DNA of 8,445 bases from JAFGED01 sp964551295 (GCA_964551295.1 CAZKDJ010000179.1:1-8445), one strand, 5' to 3'; positions 1 through 6,221 are shown, numbered from the stretch's first letter. Program-made: numbers and translations. Notes: a model not told the origin generated them from the letters alone.

Positions 1-1
1 C

Positions 2-865
2 ACGCCGCTGGCCGACGTGATGACCGCCGCCGACGCCGTGGCCGAGGGCGACCTGGGCGTGCGGGTTGAGGTGCCCCAGCACAGCTCCGGCGAGTTCGAG
101 CGGCTGGCCAAATCCTTCAACCGCATGGTCAGCGAGTTGCAACGATCCGACCAGCAGCGCCGCAACCTGACCGCCGACGTAGCCCACGAGCTGCGCACGC
201 CGTTGCACATCATCCAGGGCAACCTGGAGGGCGTGCTCGACGGCGTCTACGAACCGACGGACGAGCACATCCAGGCCACGCTGGAGGAGACGCAGCAGCT
301 ATCGCGGCTGGTGGAGGACCTGCGCACGCTCTCGCTGGCGGAGGCGGGCCAGTTGCCGTTGGTGTGGGAGCCGGTGGACGTGGCCGAACTGCTGACCGAC
401 GCGCACACCAGCTTCAGCGGCCAGGCCGAGGCGGCGGGTATCGACCTGCGCGTCGAGGTCGAAGGCGACCTGCCCAATATCACCGGCGACGTAGGGCGTC
501 TGGATCAGGTATTGGGCAATCTGATCGCCAACGCCATCCGGCACACGCCGGCACGCGGAAGCATCACACTGAGGGCGGAGCCTATCAAAGACGGCGTCCG
601 CATCCGCGTGCACGACACGGGCGAGGGTATCCCCGCTGACGATCTACCGTACGTCTTTGACCGCTTTTGGAAAGGGGACCGATCCCGTGCCCGTACCAGT
701 GGGGCCGGCAGCGGCCTGGGTCTGGCTATCGCCCGCCAGTTGGTCAACGCCCACGGCGGCACCATCTACGTCGAAAGCGAGATTGGGCAGGGGACGACGT
801 TCACCGTCGATCTGCCGTCGAGGGAGGGAGTGTCCGCTCCCTCCCCCCGTGGCCGGGGAGGTTAG
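2..865 (+). CDS. Sensor histidine kinase, 3' part (HAMP-HisKA-HATPase), 5' end outside window
   Basis: The reading frame is open from the first base, so the N-terminus (sensor and membrane segments) lies upstream. The first ~50 residues read as a HAMP linker (PLADVMTAADAVAEGDLGV, then FNRMVSEL). The dimerisation/phosphoacceptor box DVAHELRTPL follows, with the phosphorylated His codon at 185-187. The ATP-binding domain shows the N box (GNLIANAIRHTP), G1 box (DTGEGIP), F box (FDRFWKGD) and G2 box (GSGLGLAIA), in the right order. This is a complete catalytic core, so the protein should autophosphorylate and pass phosphate to a response regulator, which is usually the adjacent gene and here would be upstream. 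The signal sensed cannot be told. The natural family ending is near FTVDLP; the last ~15 residues (SREGVSAPSPRGRGG) are translated from a G/C-rich repeat that supplies the TAG stop. The kinase call is very sure; the subfamily is not. Confidence 0.95.
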   Translation, partial: TPLADVMTAADAVAEGDLGVRVEVPQHSSGEFERLAKSFNRMVSELQRSDQQRRNLTADVAHELRTPLHIIQGNLEGVLDGVYEPTDEHIQATLEETQQLSRLVEDLRTLSLAEAGQLPLVWEPVDVAELLTDAHTSFSGQAEAAGIDLRVEVEGDLPNITGDVGRLDQVLGNLIANAIRHTPARGSITLRAEPIKDGVRIRVHDTGEGIPADDLPYVFDRFWKGDRSRARTSGAGSGLGLAIARQLVNAHGGTIYVESEIGQGTTFTVDLPSREGVSAPSPRGRGG

Positions 866-875
866 GTGGGGGGGG
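837..875. repeat. G/C-rich palindromic intergenic repeat overlapping the kinase stop codon
   Basis: The sequence contains CCTCCCC (840-846) and its reverse complement GGGGAGG (855-861) around an 8-nt loop, followed by GTTAGGT and a run of G. No U-tract follows directly; the nearest T-rich stretch is at 884-890, so termination is possible but weakly supported. The same style of sequence (C-run, short loop, G-run, 'GGCCGGGG', 'GGTGGGGG') recurs at 6235-6289. From general knowledge, such elements are dispersed in many Chloroflexota and other GC-rich genomes and translate as PSPxGxGG. Copy number cannot be judged from this window. Confidence 0.6.
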
Positions 876-959
876 CGGCGCCGTTTATTTTCGAGACAGC
901 CTGCTCCAAGCACGGACAAACCGCACGATCCTCTGACGAATGGCGAAAAGGGCGAGTGA

Positions 960-968
960 TGGTATAAT
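960..968 (+). promoter_or_regulatory. Extended -10 promoter
   Basis: TGGTATAAT matches the extended -10 consensus TGnTATAAT exactly. There is no convincing -35 hexamer at the usual spacing (939-945 is not TTGACA-like), which fits an extended -10 promoter. Transcription would begin at about 974-976. It would run through the foldable stretch and the terminator at 1080-1103 and, on read-through, into the gene at 1152 and the operon behind it. Confidence 0.65.
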
Positions 969-974
969 GAGCGC

Positions 975-1103
975 GGGCGTTGAGGTCACGCACACAGGTT
1001 CTAGCCGTTGAAGCGCTGCATCACCTGTAGGCTGCCCTAGAGTGATCGAAACACGATCTGGGCCGGCCAGACCACCAGGCCCCACCGCCATGGTGGGGTT
1101 TTT
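975..1103 (+). ncRNA. Candidate structured leader or small RNA of unknown family
   Basis: About 130 nt lie between the extended -10 promoter and a strong intrinsic terminator, with no ORF of note. Visible helices are ACAGGT (994-999) with ACCTGT (1023-1028); GATCG (1044-1048) with CGATC (1054-1058), closing a 5-nt AAACA loop; possibly GGGC (975-978) with GCCC (1034-1037), enclosing the first; and GGGCC (1060-1064) with GGCCC (1078-1082). The last shares bases with the 5' arm of the terminator stem and so could act as an antiterminator. This fits either a transcription-attenuating leader for the gene at 1152 or a free small RNA. I do not see the conserved cores of SRP RNA (no GGAAGCA), c-di-GMP-I, fluoride, ZTP, guanidine-I or preQ1 riboswitches. 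The boundaries come from the promoter and terminator only, and no family is assigned. Confidence 0.45.
1080..1103 (+). terminator. Intrinsic terminator or attenuator upstream of the flavoprotein-FHA gene
   Basis: CCCCACC (1080-1086) pairs perfectly with GGTGGGG (1092-1098) across a 5-nt loop and is followed at once by five T (1099-1103). It lies 48 nt upstream of the ATG at 1152 and downstream of a promoter on the same strand, so it either ends a short transcript or acts as an attenuator. Bases 1080-1082 can instead pair with 1060-1062 in an alternative stem. Confidence 0.85.
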
Positions 1104-1151
1104 CTATGCCGCCGTCGAGCAAGTGTGTGGCGCGGTTCGTAGAGGAGTGAG

Positions 1152-2111
1152 ATGCAGGCTAAAGAAACCGATCGCAAACGGGCGCTAGGAATCGTCGGCA
1201 GCCCGCGCCACGGCGGGAACACCGAGATCCTGGTAGACGAGGTATTGCGCGGAGCGGAGGAGGCCGGCGCACACGCCGAGCGGGTCTTGTTGAGCAAACT
1301 GGACGTCGCTCCCTGCCAGGCGTGCGACCACTGTTTGAGCACCGGCGAGTGTGCACAGAGGGACGACATGCCAACGCTGCTGGAACAAATGCAGCGCAGT
1401 CAGATTTGGGTGCTGGGCACGCCGGTCTATTGGTCGGGGCCAACCGCGCAGTTCAAGGCATTCCTGGATCGATGGTACAGCGCCAGGCAGATCGAGTTCG
1501 AGGAACCGCACGCGATCCTCGTCATACCGATGGGGGAGCCGGACATCCGCTACGCGGACTGCACCGTGCAGACGGTCAAAACGGCCCTCGCTTACCTCAA
1601 GGTAGAGCTGTTTGCCACCATCCTGGCCCCCAACGTGTGGGATTTGGGCGAGGTGTACGCACACCCCGACGTGATAGAGGCAGCCTATCGCGCGGGGCAG
1701 GAAGCGGTGACGGGCAGACTCCCACAAGCAGGCCCGTCTGCGCCGCAACCCGCTGTGGCAGAGGAGGCCACGGTGTGGATGGAAGACCTATCCAAGATGA
1801 CGGGCCCGCGCCTGGTCGTCACAGGCGCGCCGATACCCCTTCCCAAGGACAACGTGCTGATCGGTCGGGCCAAGCCGGGAGTGACCCCGGTACCCGACGT
1901 GGATCTAGTGCCGCACGGCGGCGATCAGATGGGCGTCTCGCGCCAACACGCGCGCATGCTGCGTGGCTCCGGTGGTTGGATGCTGGAGGATCTGAACAGC
2001 ACCAACGGCACGTTCCTCAACGGCAAGCTGGTTCCGCCCGACCAGCAGGTTCGCGTCCGCACCGGCGACATCGTCCGCTTTGGCACGCTGACGCTGATAT
2101 TCTACGAGTGA
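1152..2111 (+). CDS. Flavodoxin-fold NADPH-dependent FMN reductase/iron-sulfur-flavoprotein-like protein fused to a C-terminal FHA domain
   Basis: There are two modules in 319 residues. Residues ~10-185 are a flavodoxin-like fold of the NADPH-dependent FMN reductase family. The FMN phosphate loop is GSPRHGGNTE (16-25), followed by GTPVYWSGPTAQFKAFLDR (89-107), a family hallmark. Between them are four cysteines, C55, C58, C61 and C67 (CX2CX2CX5C), the spacing known to hold a 4Fe-4S cluster in archaeal iron-sulfur flavoproteins. Residues ~188-205 are a Pro/Ala linker. Residues ~218-319 are an FHA domain with GR (238-239), SRQHA (263-267) and LNSTNGTFLNG (281-291), the conserved phosphothreonine-binding residues. 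A cytosolic redox flavoenzyme tethered to phosphoproteins is the natural inference; substrate and partner are unknown. AGAGGAG (1141-1147) lies 4 nt before the ATG. It is the first gene of a probable operon behind the leader at 975-1103; 25 nt separate it from the next gene. Confidence 0.88.
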   Translation: MQAKETDRKRALGIVGSPRHGGNTEILVDEVLRGAEEAGAHAERVLLSKLDVAPCQACDHCLSTGECAQRDDMPTLLEQMQRSQIWVLGTPVYWSGPTAQFKAFLDRWYSARQIEFEEPHAILVIPMGEPDIRYADCTVQTVKTALAYLKVELFATILAPNVWDLGEVYAHPDVIEAAYRAGQEAVTGRLPQAGPSAPQPAVAEEATVWMEDLSKMTGPRLVVTGAPIPLPKDNVLIGRAKPGVTPVPDVDLVPHGGDQMGVSRQHARMLRGSGGWMLEDLNSTNGTFLNGKLVPPDQQVRVRTGDIVRFGTLTLIFYE

Positions 2112-2136
2112 TTGCGCCACGAGGAGGACGCCCAAC

Positions 2137-3198
2137 ATGAAACTGGCAAGCGTGATCCTAGCGGCAGGCCAGGGCACCCGCATGAAATCTGATCTACAAA
2201 AGGTACTCCATCCGCTGATGGGCCAGCCCCTGGTCACCTACGCAGTGCAGACGATGCAGACGCTGACGGACACGCAGCCGGTGCTCGTCGTGGGGCGCGC
2301 GGCCGATGCAGTGCAAGCGACCGTGGACCGGGGCGCCGTCTTTGTCGAGCAGACCGAGCAAAAGGGCACCGGCCACGCCGTGCTCCAGGCGCGGGACGTA
2401 CTCCGGGGTCAAAGCGACCTGGTGCTGGTGACCTACGCCGACATGCCACTGCTTACTATAGAGACGCTGCACCGGCTGGTGGAGCGGCAGCGGCAAAACG
2501 CCGGACCGCTGGCGATCCTCACGCTGGTGACGGACACCCCACGCGGCTTTGGGCGCGTCGTGCGCGATGGGGGCGGCGGTGTGCTCAAGATCGTCGAAGA
2601 GGCGGTGGCCACGCCGGAGGAGCTGGCGATCCGCGAGCTCAACGCCGGTGCCTACTGCTTTGACGCCCCGTGGCTGTGGGCGCACGTCGACCGGATCCCC
2701 CTCAGCCTGCCCAAGGAAGAGTACTATTTGACCGACCTGGTTGGGATCGCGGTGGGCGAAGGCCAGCGGGTCGAGGCGGTGATCACCGAGGACGAGACCG
2801 AGGTTCTGGGCATCAACACCCGCGTCCATCTGGCAGAGGCGGAGCGGGCGCTGCGCCTGCGCATCAACCGGCGCTGGATGCTGGCCGGCGTGACCATCGT
2901 CGATCCCGAAACAACCACCATCGAGCCCGGCGTGACCATCGGGCGGGATACGACCGTTTATCCAAACACCCACCTACGCGGGGGGACGACGATCGGCGCG
3001 CACTGCACCATCGGTCCCAACACCATCGTCGATGACTGCCAGGTCGGCGACCGCTGTAAGGCGCAGGCCTCCGTGCTGGAAGAGGCAGTGATGGAGGACG
3101 ACGCTGACATCGGGCCGTTCGGCCATCTGCGCAAGAGCGCGCGGGTGAAAAAGAGTCTCGGGACAAAGGATCAAGGCGGCGAGGAGACAGAGGAATGA
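2137..3198 (+). CDS. glmU: GlmU-type UDP-N-acetylglucosamine pyrophosphorylase, C-terminally truncated
   Basis: The N-terminal ~230 residues form a complete nucleotidyltransferase domain that joins GlcNAc-1-phosphate and UTP to make UDP-GlcNAc, the cytoplasmic precursor of peptidoglycan and other glycans. Visible motifs are LAAGQGTRMKSDLQKVLH (8-25, with K22), QKGTGHA (75-81), YADMP with D102, IVEE with E154, LNAG with N169, EEYYLTD (194-200) and GINTR with N227, the pair of the metal-binding Asp. A left-handed beta-helix starts at ~250 but ends after IGPFGHLR (325-332). A charged tail (KKSLGTKDQGGEETEE) follows, then the stop. Bifunctional GlmU is ~450-460 residues; this one is 353 and lacks the region holding the acetyltransferase catalytic His and acetyl-CoA site. 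It should therefore make UDP-GlcNAc but not acetylate GlcN-1-P. The RBS GAGGAGG (2121-2127) is 9 nt before the ATG. The stop overlaps the next start as ATGA. Confidence 0.88.
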   Translation: MKLASVILAAGQGTRMKSDLQKVLHPLMGQPLVTYAVQTMQTLTDTQPVLVVGRAADAVQATVDRGAVFVEQTEQKGTGHAVLQARDVLRGQSDLVLVTYADMPLLTIETLHRLVERQRQNAGPLAILTLVTDTPRGFGRVVRDGGGGVLKIVEEAVATPEELAIRELNAGAYCFDAPWLWAHVDRIPLSLPKEEYYLTDLVGIAVGEGQRVEAVITEDETEVLGINTRVHLAEAERALRLRINRRWMLAGVTIVDPETTTIEPGVTIGRDTTVYPNTHLRGGTTIGAHCTIGPNTIVDDCQVGDRCKAQASVLEEAVMEDDADIGPFGHLRKSARVKKSLGTKDQGGEETEE

Positions 3199-3599
3199 AG
3201 AAATGGTCACGCGAAAAGTTGGTGAAAAGGGCCATCGAGGCACGCGAGAACGCCTACGCGCCCTACTCTAGCTACAAGGTAGGCGCGGCGCTGCTGGGAA
3301 AGTCGGGCCGCGTCTATACCGGCGGCAACGTGGAGAACGCCGTCTACCCGCTGACGATCTGCGCCGAGCGCGCGGCGGTGGCCCGGGCCGTCTCCGAGGG
3401 CGAACGCGAGTTCGTGGCGCTGGCCGTGGCGACCGAGAACGCCGGTCCTCCCTGTGGCTCCTGCCGCCAGGTGCTGCGCGAGTTCGGGGAAGACATCGTC
3501 GTGCTGATCGCCGACGTCGAGGGCGGCTATCGCGAGACGACGGTGGCCGATTTGCTGCCCGACAGCTTTAGCAAGAAGGATTTGGAGGAGGTGGAGTGA
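3195..3599 (+). CDS. cdd: Cytidine deaminase
   Basis: This is a 134-residue protein, the usual size of the small homotetrameric, cytosolic cytidine deaminases. These convert cytidine and deoxycytidine to uridine and deoxyuridine in pyrimidine salvage. The N-terminal helix runs into AYAPYSSYKVGAAL (20-33). The substrate loop is GNVEN (44-48, with N45 and E47). The zinc site is CAE (C56, with catalytic E58) plus PCGSC (C87 and C90), so all three zinc cysteines and the catalytic Glu are present. The C-terminal LLPDSF motif is also typical. The ATG lies within the ATGA overlap with the upstream glmU-like gene, and purine-rich GAGGAG/AGAGG sequence inside that gene's 3' end can act as RBS, so translational coupling is likely. 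Neither glmU nor the downstream TPR gene is a pathway partner. Confidence 0.95.
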   Translation: MKKWSREKLVKRAIEARENAYAPYSSYKVGAALLGKSGRVYTGGNVENAVYPLTICAERAAVARAVSEGEREFVALAVATENAGPPCGSCRQVLREFGEDIVVLIADVEGGYRETTVADLLPDSFSKKDLEEVE

Positions 3600-3647
3600 G
3601 TCTTAGCCCGGGACGACCGCATTCGGAAACCAAACAAGGAGACAAAG

Positions 3648-5057
3648 ATGAGCAACGGGAAAAGACTATGGATTATCCTGACCGGTGTGGCTCTGGTAGG
3701 CACGCTGCAGTTCGCCTGCGGAGGAGGAACGCCCCCCCCGCCTACAAAGATACCGGCGACCTCTACACCTGCCCCCACATCCACCCCTTCGGCCCAAGAT
3801 CACTTCGATCAGGGCTTCGTGTATCTCGAACAAGGCCAACTCGATCAGGCCGCCGCCGAGTTCCAGAAAGCCATCGAACTCGACCCGCAAAACGCCGCCA
3901 CCCATCGCAATCTGGGCACCGTGTACGCGAGGCAAGGCAAACTCGAGGAGGCAGTCGCCGTCTACGAGGAGGCAATCAAGATCGCTCCCGATTTTGGTGA
4001 GGCCTACGGCGACATGGCAGGCGTCTTGGCCGACCTGGGTAGAATCCCTGAAGCGATCGCCACCGGCGAAAAGGCCATCGAACTGGCCCCCGACTATGCC
4101 AGCGCGCACAACAACCTAGGGATTGCCTACAGCAGACAAGGCGATCTGGAAAAGGCCATCGCCGAGTACAAAGAGGCCGCCAGGCTCGATCCCAACGATC
4201 CCCAACCACACGCCAACCTGGGGATTGTTTACAAAGACTTGGGCCGGCTCGACGAGGCCGTTACCGAGCTCCAGGAAGCCATCAGGCTTGCACCGGACGA
4301 TCCTGAGAACTATAACCACCTGGCGATCGCTTACTACATGCAAGGCAAGACTGACGAGACCATCGATGAATTGCTGAAGGTTCTCGCCATCGACCCCGAC
4401 CATGCCAACGCGCACAAGAACCTGGGAATCGCCTACAGCGACCTGGGGCGGATAGAGGAAGCAATCACCGAGCTTGAAACCTATCTTCAACTCTTCCCCG
4501 ATGCCCCAGACCAGGCCGTGGTGGAGGAAATGATCACCGAACTCGAGAAGATGGCTGCGTCGCCGCTGGCGGAGTATCGCAACGACGAAGGCGGCTACAA
4601 CTTGCTCTATCCCAAGAATTTCTACCACGCAGACGAAGATGGATGGTCTGCATTCAGTGAAAGCCAGGAAGCTGTCGATATCGTTTTCGAATACTCGACA
4701 GGCGAGGCGATCGAGCAGGCCCCAGTGATCATGATCGACGCCATGTCCTTGGAGGACACGCTTGACGATTACGATCTGACCGAGGATGCTGGCCCGACAG
4801 AGATCTTGCTGGCGCTGGCCGAGGAGATCGACGCAGAGGTTGGCACACCGCAAGCCGGGACGATAGATGACTACCCGGCCTCTATCGCCGGAATCTCTGG
4901 CGACATGGACGGCACTTCCTTCGAAGGTGCTTTGGCTATCGTCATCGTGGACGATAGGGTCATCGGCGTCTTTGGCCTGGCATTGCCGGACCAATGGGAT
5001 GCCTTCTTCCCCATCTATCTGGATATGGCCAACAGCCTTTCTTTCTTCGAACCGTAG
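3648..5057 (+). CDS. Exported TPR-repeat protein, probable lipoprotein, with PsbP/Mog1-like C-terminal domain
   Basis: This is a 469-residue protein. Residues 1-23 have a basic start (GKR) and hydrophobic core, followed by C24 and GGG. The residues before the Cys (LQFA-C) resemble a lipobox, but Gln at -3 is not canonical, so lipidation is likely rather than certain. A Pro/Thr/Ser linker (28-48) leads to seven tandem 34-residue TPR units (about 49-80, 81-114, 115-148, 149-182, 183-216, 217-250 and 251-284), each near the consensus NLGxxYxxxGxxxEAIxxxxxAIxLxP. A capping helix (285-303) follows, then a ~160-residue domain opening YRNDEGGYNLLYPKNF, in the manner of PsbP/Mog1-fold domains; that assignment rests on a short motif. 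Likely role: an extracytoplasmic scaffold with no enzyme activity, partner unknown. The RBS AAGGAG (3636-3641) is 6 nt before the ATG. It lies 48 nt after cdd with no terminator between, so it is probably the last gene of the operon. Confidence 0.85.
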   Translation: MSNGKRLWIILTGVALVGTLQFACGGGTPPPPTKIPATSTPAPTSTPSAQDHFDQGFVYLEQGQLDQAAAEFQKAIELDPQNAATHRNLGTVYARQGKLEEAVAVYEEAIKIAPDFGEAYGDMAGVLADLGRIPEAIATGEKAIELAPDYASAHNNLGIAYSRQGDLEKAIAEYKEAARLDPNDPQPHANLGIVYKDLGRLDEAVTELQEAIRLAPDDPENYNHLAIAYYMQGKTDETIDELLKVLAIDPDHANAHKNLGIAYSDLGRIEEAITELETYLQLFPDAPDQAVVEEMITELEKMAASPLAEYRNDEGGYNLLYPKNFYHADEDGWSAFSESQEAVDIVFEYSTGEAIEQAPVIMIDAMSLEDTLDDYDLTEDAGPTEILLALAEEIDAEVGTPQAGTIDDYPASIAGISGDMDGTSFEGALAIVIVDDRVIGVFGLALPDQWDAFFPIYLDMANSLSFFEP

Positions 5058-5081
5058 CAGCAAACGAGGACGGCACACACG

Positions 5082-5117
5082 AACGGCCCACTGCACAGCC
5101 CTGCGGTGGGCCGTTTC
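5082..5117 (+). terminator. Intrinsic terminator after the TPR gene
   Basis: AACGGCCCAC (5082-5091) pairs with GTGGGCCGTT (5106-5115) in a perfect 10-bp stem. The 14-nt loop can fold further (GCA 5093-5095 with TGC 5102-5104). A T-rich tract, TTTCTCT, runs through 5114-5120. It lies 25 nt after the TPR stop and marks the end of the 1152-5057 operon. The 3' arm starts with the GTG that opens the longest reading frame of the next gene, which argues against using that codon as a start. Confidence 0.85.
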
Positions 5118-5182
5118 TCTACCGCCCACTCCCCGTACAGAAAGCGTAGGGCGTCCGTCCAGCCAAATGTAGCCAGGTACAC

Positions 5183-5188
5183 TACAAT
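5183..5188 (+). promoter_or_regulatory. Possible -10 element for the EEP gene (leaderless start)
   Basis: TACAAT matches five of six bases of the -10 consensus and ends 7 nt before the GTG at 5196. Transcription would therefore begin at or beside the start codon. No TTGACA-like -35 is visible around 5159-5166 and there is no TGn extension, so the call is weak. It is supported mainly by the terminator just upstream, which implies the gene needs its own promoter, and by the lack of a Shine-Dalgarno before the GTG. Confidence 0.35.
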
Positions 5189-5195
5189 AGCCAGC

Positions 5196-6221
5196 GTGGA
5201 GAAACGGAGATCTCGCTGGTTCAGATCGGTCGTGACCGCGCCGGTGCTTCTATACGCCGCACTGGTGATCGGCTGGGCCGTCGCCCACCGGGTCGTCGGC
5301 GATGGCTTTTGGCTGCTGGCGCTGGTCAACGCCTTCGCTGTCTACATCTTTGCGCCCTTGCCGCTGGCGGCGTTCCTGGCTTTGTTGTCCCGACGGCGCG
5401 CGGCGTGGATTTCGCTCGCTATCGCGGCGCTGCTGCTAGCGGGCTTTTTCGGTGGCGAGTTCACGCCCCCGCCACCGACCGTGTACGCCGGGGACGAGGC
5501 CGCCACGCTGACCGCTATGACGTACAACGTGCTCTACACCGTGGACGACGCCGCCCCCGTGGCCGCCAGCGTAGCACAGGCCAATCCGGACGTGATCGCC
5601 TTCCAGGAGCTGCCCCACCCCCGGGCGCAGGCGCTGGCGCAGAAGATCGGCGAGCGCTACCCCTACCGCACCCCCGTCGTCGCCGACCGCTGCTACGTCC
5701 AGGTCGCCATCTGGAGCCGCTATCCGATCCTGAGGATCGAGGACGTCGATCCCGACGTGTTCTGCCGCCTGCGCTCGGTGGTGATCGATTTCGAGGGGCA
5801 GCCAGTGCGCGTGATAGGCGTGCACGCTTGGCCCTACACGGGCCTTGATCGTGAGAGCGTGGAGCAGGGCTTTCGCTGGCGACAGGAGCAGATCGATCTG
5901 ATACTAGACACGGTCGCAGGGCAGCCAGAGCCGCTGGTGCTGCTGGGCGATCTGAACTCGGCACCGATGAGCGAGGTCTATGGGACACTCTCGACCCGCC
6001 TCACGGACGCCTTCACCGAGGCGGGCTGGGGATTGGGGCATACCTGGCCCGCGGAGGGTGGACATTGGTACCGCGTCCCCTACCCCGCTCGCCTGGTGCG
6101 CATCGACTATGTCTTTCACTCCGCCGAGTGGCGCGCCGAGGAATCTTGGGTCGGCACGTGGGACGGCGCTTCTGACCATCTCCCCGTCGTGGCCCGGCTG
6201 CGGCTGGCGTCGAGCGAGTGA
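5196..6221 (+). CDS. Membrane-anchored endonuclease/exonuclease/phosphatase (EEP) family protein
   Basis: From GTG 5196 the protein has 341 residues. Residues 1-10 are basic (EKRRSRWFR). Three hydrophobic segments at about 12-33, 38-65 and 68-87 form an N-terminal membrane anchor, then a Pro-rich hinge (90-94). Residues ~104-338 are the EEP fold with all signature residues: N111 (MTYNV), the metal-binding Glu E138 (FQELP), H210 (GVHAWP), D252 and N254 (GDLNSAPMS), D304 (RIDYVF), and D327-H328 (ASDHLPV). Such proteins cleave phosphodiesters (nucleic acids, phospholipids, inositol phosphates) with Mg2+; the substrate cannot be told. An odd number of helices after a basic N-terminus would put the catalytic domain outside the membrane. 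The frame extends back to GTG 5106, but that start lies in the terminator and would add ~30 polar, Arg-rich residues. No intermediate start codon exists, and no clear RBS precedes 5196. Confidence 0.85.
   Translation: MEKRRSRWFRSVVTAPVLLYAALVIGWAVAHRVVGDGFWLLALVNAFAVYIFAPLPLAAFLALLSRRRAAWISLAIAALLLAGFFGGEFTPPPPTVYAGDEAATLTAMTYNVLYTVDDAAPVAASVAQANPDVIAFQELPHPRAQALAQKIGERYPYRTPVVADRCYVQVAIWSRYPILRIEDVDPDVFCRLRSVVIDFEGQPVRVIGVHAWPYTGLDRESVEQGFRWRQEQIDLILDTVAGQPEPLVLLGDLNSAPMSEVYGTLSTRLTDAFTEAGWGLGHTWPAEGGHWYRVPYPARLVRIDYVFHSAEWRAEESWVGTWDGASDHLPVVARLRLASSE

Noticed and set aside
975..1103. SRP RNA, 6S RNA, tRNA or a known riboswitch
   Set aside because: There is no GGAAGCA SRP tetraloop region, no long helix joining the two ends as in 6S, no cloverleaf with a T-arm, and no riboswitch core that I recognise. 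It is kept as an unassigned candidate only.
1322..2140. Alternative + strand frame overlapping the flavoprotein-FHA gene (272 codons)
   Set aside because: Its product is Arg/Gly-rich and low in hydrophobic order, typical of an out-of-frame reading of GC-rich coding DNA. The overlapping frame has clear flavodoxin and FHA motifs.
2194..2973. Open frame on the - strand opposite glmU (259 codons)
   Set aside because: The + strand encodes an unambiguous GlmU nucleotidyltransferase; the antisense product has no family features.
4116..5129. Long open frame on the - strand (337 codons) opposite the TPR gene
   Set aside because: It is antisense to the TPR repeats and C-terminal domain; apparent repeats in it mirror the TPR units. 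It has no start context or promoter.
5106..5195. Upstream start (GTG 5106) for the EEP gene
   Set aside because: The codon is the first part of the 3' arm of a strong terminator and would add ~30 polar, Arg-rich residues ahead of the natural basic-then-hydrophobic N-terminus.
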